From assembly GCA_049334165.1 (NCBI GenBank), contig JBEGHD010000011.1: a stretch of DNA of 64,000 nucleotides. One strand, written 5' to 3'. Positions 60,831 through 64,000 of the stretch are shown here, in pieces. The translations under genes were made by a program, and so were the position numbers. The stretch is from JBEGHD01 sp049334165. GTDB taxonomy: Bacteria > Bacteroidota > Bacteroidia > Flavobacteriales_D > Sanyastnellaceae. A model generated the notes under the pieces. That model saw only the letters and a list, made by a program, of their open reading frames with translations. It ran no database searches and was not told the origin of the DNA. How positions within the stretch are numbered: the first letter of the stretch is position 1; the number at the start of each line of letters is the position of its first letter.

Positions 60831-61679
60831 TTATCTCCTTTCTCCTATTCTAAAATCTCTGGTGATGTTGAATCCAAAATAAATGTCTCCATCTAGAATG
60901 TTTCCTCGTGTTTCACCAATAAAGAATTTTTCAATCATCCCGCGAGAGTTGGTAAACGAAAGCTGAAAGTTGTGTCCTTTAGTCTCGATGTCGATTCCCA
61001 GGGAAACCGAATTGTTAAAGACATCCTCGCTTAGCTGTCCGGTAGGAGTGTAGTAGTACTCTGTTTGGATGGCGAGCATTTTCGTGATCTGAATGCGCAT
61101 AGCTGAACCGATAGAGAACACATCGTTGTCAACGGACGTGTTCTCAACTAAATTGCGGTGCACATGAGTTGGCATCACTTGTAGAGAAAAGTAGCCGCCA
61201 AACTTGTGTGCAATGAGCAGCTGGTTGGCATAGAACATCCGTGAAGAAAAGTAGTTGGTACGATCGGGATTTTCGAAATCCAGAGTTCGAATCGCCAGAG
61301 AAGACATTGCGGTCACCGTAAGTGGAAACGAGTTTTCTCCTTTGCTCTGTCTCAAAAGTTTGTACTTCAAAAAGCCATCGTATGTCTTTTCAAGGCCGCT
61401 TCTCCCTGCTCCCACGGTTAGTCTGTTAGTGATTCCGTAATCCAGACCAATGCGAATCGTAGCTTCATCCAGTCCAAACATCTCGTAGACTCCACCCGAA
61501 ACACTTCCAAATCGGTGACTGATAATAAATTTCATTTGCCCTTTGGGCTCAGTTTCCACCGAATGGCCGTTGATCACTCGGGTGTCCTTAAATGTTTGGT
61601 GGACAAAATCCCGCTCTTCCTGGGCAGAGGCCGCCAAAGCGCAAAAAATAAAGGTGAAGATTAAAAGACGATTTCGCAT
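60831..61679 (-). CDS. DUF5777 family beta-barrel protein
   Basis: Protein of 282 residues, signal peptide MRNRLLIFTFIFCALAASAQ. The mature part matches my recollection of DUF5777: FKDTRVINGHSVETEPKGQM, KFIISHRFGSVSGG, MFGLDEATIRIGLDYGITNR and many amphipathic strands to the end FGFNITRDFRIGERR. It looks like an outer-membrane barrel of about twelve or more strands. In Bacteroidetes such genes are often next to c-type cytochromes, as here: cytochrome genes on both sides with three-base gaps. A role as the barrel of an electron conduit or as a porin for the cytochrome system is an inference. Confidence 0.82.
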   Translation of the reverse strand: MRNRLLIFTFIFCALAASAQEERDFVHQTFKDTRVINGHSVETEPKGQMKFIISHRFGSVSGGVYEMFGLDEATIRIGLDYGITNRLTVGAGRSGLEKTYDGFLKYKLLRQSKGENSFPLTVTAMSSLAIRTLDFENPDRTNYFSSRMFYANQLLIAHKFGGYFSLQVMPTHVHRNLVENTSVDNDVFSIGSAMRIQITKMLAIQTEYYYTPTGQLSEDVFNNSVSLGIDIETKGHNFQLSFTNSRGMIEKFFIGETRGNILDGDIYFGFNITRDFRIGERR

Positions 61680-61682
61680 TGC

Positions 61683-62051
61683 TTAATTATTTGGGGCACC
61701 TTGTTCTACCCATTTTCTAAGTGTTTCTACTTCACAGTCGGACAGATTTCCATAACTCGGACCGGCCATGTCGCCTACTTGCAACACACGGTTTTGGAAA
61801 GTTCCATTGTCGTATTTTTCCTTGATTGATTGATAGGAATCGAAAACGCCATTCCCTTCGCCTCCAGTAATATGGCAACCGCTAACCGCACAAGAGCCGG
61901 AAATGATCGGCTCCACGTCTGCCGCATAGCTGACTTCCTGAGGCAAGTTACAGTTGTCAAAAGGATACAGTTCTTCTTCGTTGTCGTAGTAGCATGAACT
62001 CAACAGCGCAACAAATAGCAGAGATGAGAAGGGCAAAAATTTCTTAATCAT
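61683..62051 (-). CDS. c-type cytochrome-like lipoprotein with a CX4CH motif
   Basis: Protein of 122 residues; the ATG at 62051 gives a lipoprotein signal (LPFSSLLFVALLSSC, Cys about 20). The mature part has ADVEPIISGSCAVSGCHITG, with the haem-type motif CAVSGCH (C-x4-C-H), then GNLSDCEVETLRKWVEQGAP, the usual end of planctomycete-type/Bacteroidetes cytochrome domains. Only one motif is present. The start codon overlaps the end of the upstream cytochrome gene by eight bases, so the two are translationally coupled. Confidence 0.78.
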   Translation of the reverse strand: MIKKFLPFSSLLFVALLSSCYYDNEEELYPFDNCNLPQEVSYAADVEPIISGSCAVSGCHITGGEGNGVFDSYQSIKEKYDNGTFQNRVLQVGDMAGPSYGNLSDCEVETLRKWVEQGAPNN

Positions 62052-62802
62052 TCGGGTATCCGTTTTCGATCCAGATGCGGATTTTGTCAATGTTGCACTG
62101 AGAGAGTTGATCACCATTTTGGGGCATGTTGGCGTAATCTGGATCCCAGTTGATGGCTCCCAAAAGTCGTCCATCGGCAGCTACCTCAGCCACACCTTCG
62201 TAAGTTTCATATGAAATCCCTCCACTTGGCGTGCTTCCGGAATGGCATCCTTCGCAACGATTTTCGATGAGGGGACGAATGGTACCCGAATACGTCACGT
62301 TTAACGTATCGCAACCGCTGGATTCGCATGAGTTGTTTTGAGCTCCTTGCAAAATCCAGGTTTGAATAGCCTCAATCTGTTCTGGGCTCAAGGCCTCATT
62401 GGGAAGAGGGGGCATTCTGTCTTCTGGGTCGTCAATGTCTGTTTCCGTGATCATTTCCCAGACCTTACCTGCATCGAGATCTCCACCTTCTATGTCACCA
62501 GTTTGGATGATGTTGTTGTAGTCTGTGAGAATTATACCCTCCTGTGCTGTAGTTGCATCGTGACAGCCAGAAAGTGCGCAGCTCGACTGAAAAATAGGCA
62601 GAACGTCTTGCTGGAAATAAACCACGTCCGGGTCGCAGTCGTCATCGCTTCCTCCACCGCCTCCGCCACCAGAGCCTCCACCACTGCCAGGCTCCTCACC
62701 TGGAGGGATTATAGGCTCGTGCTTGCAGGCATGGAAAAGCCCTATCATCAGGGTGATGATAGAGAGGACCATTATTTTATAGACATATCTATTCATGACC
62801 AT
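62044..62802 (-). CDS. lipoprotein cytochrome c with CX4CH and CXXCH motifs
   Basis: Protein of 252 residues with lipobox FHAC (Cys about 26), then a Gly/Ser linker (GSGGGSGGGGGGGSDDD) that would lift the domain off the membrane. Two related domains follow. The first has LPIFQSSCALSGCHDATT with C-x4-C-H (about residue 80); the second has LIENRCEGCHSGSTPSGG with standard CXXCH (about 187). Each ends with an EAIQTWILQGA- or DKIRIWIENGYP-type helix. Starts at either of two close ATGs (62802 or 62796). First gene of the operon; the 226 bases before it are shared with the divergent gene at 63029. Confidence 0.85.
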   Translation of the reverse strand: MVMNRYVYKIMVLSIITLMIGLFHACKHEPIIPPGEEPGSGGGSGGGGGGGSDDDCDPDVVYFQQDVLPIFQSSCALSGCHDATTAQEGIILTDYNNIIQTGDIEGGDLDAGKVWEMITETDIDDPEDRMPPLPNEALSPEQIEAIQTWILQGAQNNSCESSGCDTLNVTYSGTIRPLIENRCEGCHSGSTPSGGISYETYEGVAEVAADGRLLGAINWDPDYANMPQNGDQLSQCNIDKIRIWIENGYPND

Positions 62803-63028
62803 TTCAAAATGTCGTTTGGTTCTACAAATATTGCCAATAGTTCTAACAAAGTTCTCACGAATTATTCATTAACCTTTCACTTTTTGATTACACGATACAG
62901 CCTTGAATCTGTTGTCAGTTTGAGGGTAAAAATTTGTAATTTAGATTATTAGAGAGGAAATCATAATGATGAAACATAATTGTTGAACTCTCTTAAAGTC
63001 TTAACTTTTTTGAACCAAAAACAGAATT

Positions 63029-63595
63029 ATGAAAGCGAGTATTATTTCTATCAGCTTGTGCTTTGTTTGTTTATCTCTAACCAAATTTAATCAGTGGGAT
63101 TGGAATGGAGCTGGCCTTTCAACTTATTTAAATAACGAACTGGTGAAAACAGCTTCACAAAGCAATGACTCTGATGTGAGTGAATTCTTCAAATTTAACA
63201 ATTGTAGCCAAAAGTTGGAAAATAGAGATGTTGCTCTCAAGGTCGAAGTCACAACAGGATGTACCTATGCTAATGCATGTAACTTTGATCCGGAAGCAGA
63301 ATTAGAAGACGGGAGCTGTGACTTCACAAGTTGCGCTGGTTGCACTTACCCGACTGCTTGCAACTATGATCCAGATGCTACACTGGACGATGGAAGTTGC
63401 GACTATGAAAGTTGTGCAGGATGTACATACGTGTTTGCCAATAATTATGATCCTACTGCACTGATAGATGATGATAGTTGTGAATTCCCTATCCTTGAAG
63501 ATCCCTGTCCCCTCGATGCCGATGAAGATGGATTTATCGCAACCGGAGACCTTCTCGTTTTGTTATCCTCAATGGGCAGTGGATGCCCCGAATAA
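63029..63595 (+). CDS. small secreted GCTDP-type repeat protein with dockerin-like tail
   Basis: Protein of 188 residues with signal peptide (MKASIISISLCFVCLSLTKF). After about 55 residues without motif come three cysteine repeats, GCTYANACNFDPEAELEDGS, GCTYPTACNYDPDATLDDGS and GCTYVFANNYDPTALIDDDS, variants of those in the two giant proteins at 45-51 kb. The C-terminus CPLDADEDGFIATGDLLVLL is an EF-hand-like module also seen at the end of the 1438-residue protein. No T9SS domain. Likely calcium-binding surface or matrix component; no enzyme motif. Confidence 0.75.
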   Translation: MKASIISISLCFVCLSLTKFNQWDWNGAGLSTYLNNELVKTASQSNDSDVSEFFKFNNCSQKLENRDVALKVEVTTGCTYANACNFDPEAELEDGSCDFTSCAGCTYPTACNYDPDATLDDGSCDYESCAGCTYVFANNYDPTALIDDDSCEFPILEDPCPLDADEDGFIATGDLLVLLSSMGSGCPE

Positions 63596-63632
63596 TTTCA
63601 TCAATTAATTGAACTCCCTTGAATTGCAATGA

Positions 63633-64000
63633 TCAACTCCTGTTAATGCGGTGCATATCTGAGTTGTCGGATTCAATTTGATTCTTCACGAATCTCATTT
63701 TACCAGCTACCACGGCCATATCTCTGAAATTGTTATCAAAGAGCCAATCGAGGGCGGCATCATCGTTATCGGCAGCCAGCGCCATTTTTTCAAGTACATC
63801 CAATTTGTATTTTTTCAGCCAATTGCGGGCATTGGGGTTCCCTTCAGCCGCATTGATAAGAGCCAGCAAATGTGGGTGCTCGTTTTTCAGTAACCAGTCG
63901 CGAGCTTCGTCCTGATTGTAGAGCGCATGTACGAAAATCCCAAGCTCCATGTAGCCGTTTTGGATCAGCCAGTTCTTGATTTCGGCATTTCCGTCAATGG
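63633..64000 (-). CDS. conserved helical protein, 5' end outside window
   Basis: The frame stays open to the window edge (upstream codons read GNAEIKNWLIQNGYMELGIF), so the gene starts beyond 64000 and only its last 121 or so codons are seen. The visible part consists of short helical repeats with recurring W-L pairs (DWLLKNEHPHLLALINAAEG, NARNWLKKYKLDVLEKMALA, AALDWLFDNNFRDMAVVAGK). I recall similar uncharacterised proteins in Bacteroidetes. No catalytic motif. Cytoplasmic by appearance; function unknown. Confidence 0.75.
   Translation of the reverse strand, partial: IDGNAEIKNWLIQNGYMELGIFVHALYNQDEARDWLLKNEHPHLLALINAAEGNPNARNWLKKYKLDVLEKMALAADNDDAALDWLFDNNFRDMAVVAGKMRFVKNQIESDNSDMHRINRS

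Noticed and set aside
62620..62720. Run of Gly codons in the lipoprotein cytochrome as a frameshift or low-complexity error
   Set aside because: The frame is open on both sides, and Gly/Ser stalks after a lipobox are common in surface lipoproteins.

Overview
This window looks like a chromosome segment from a free-living, probably marine, member of the Bacteroidetes (Flavobacteriales/Cryomorphaceae-like). The evidence is: promoters of the Bacteroidetes form (TTTG, about 19 bases, TAnnTTTG); the tRNA-tuf-tRNATrp-secE-nusG-rplKAJL-rpoBC order; several secreted proteins with type IX secretion (T9SS) C-terminal domains; many Lol/lipobox lipoproteins; GCTDP-type cysteine repeats; and TTG start codons. 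The species cannot be named from sequence alone. Layout. 1-2.8 kb: acyl-CoA dehydrogenase, rpsU, a XerC-type recombinase and hpf. 2.8-16 kb: the information-processing block with five tRNAs, tuf, secE, nusG, four ribosomal protein genes, rpoB and rpoC, with hairpins at the rplL-rpoB and rpoB-rpoC junctions. 16-17 kb: a decayed REP-associated tyrosine transposase (RAYT) among its palindromic REP units. 17-20.6 kb: housekeeping or envelope genes (two small membrane proteins, a conserved 483-residue protein, an MBL-fold hydrolase, an LpxL-like acyltransferase). 20.6-21.7 kb: a second, intact Y1 transposase element bounded by 92-bp direct repeats. 21.7-30.7 kb: rarA, a T9SS subtilisin, a MORN-type lipoprotein-like repeat protein, mdh and a large CheB-CheR-PAS-histidine kinase. 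31-35.6 kb: a 1438-residue modular surface protein. 35.6-39.7 kb: an AT-rich accessory stretch of orphan secreted proteins or lipoproteins with an attC-like site and a 121-bp duplication carrying the tail of a peptidase gene. 39.7-45.3 kb: S9 peptidase, M16 peptidase, methyltransferase, truA. 45.4-51.2 kb: two tandem giant secreted GCTDP-repeat proteins. 51.8-59.6 kb: tricorn-like protease and a run of envelope genes with glutaminase. 59.8-62.8 kb: a very tight four-gene operon of c-type cytochrome lipoproteins, a beta-barrel protein and a diheme cytochrome. 63-64 kb: a small GCTDP protein and the end of a gene cut by the window edge. Main points of interest. (1) The four-gene porin-cytochrome-like operon with unusual CX4CH haem motifs, which could be an outer-membrane electron conduit. 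(2) A three-copy structured intergenic element closed by GCGTTA/TAACGC, two copies of which begin exactly at terminator T-tracts. (3) An integron-cassette-like patch without a visible integrase. (4) Two unrelated Y1 transposase/palindrome systems side by side, one apparently dead. (5) A family of GCTDP-repeat surface proteins with two alternative C-terminal tails (T9SS or dockerin-like). None of these could be tested against databases here.
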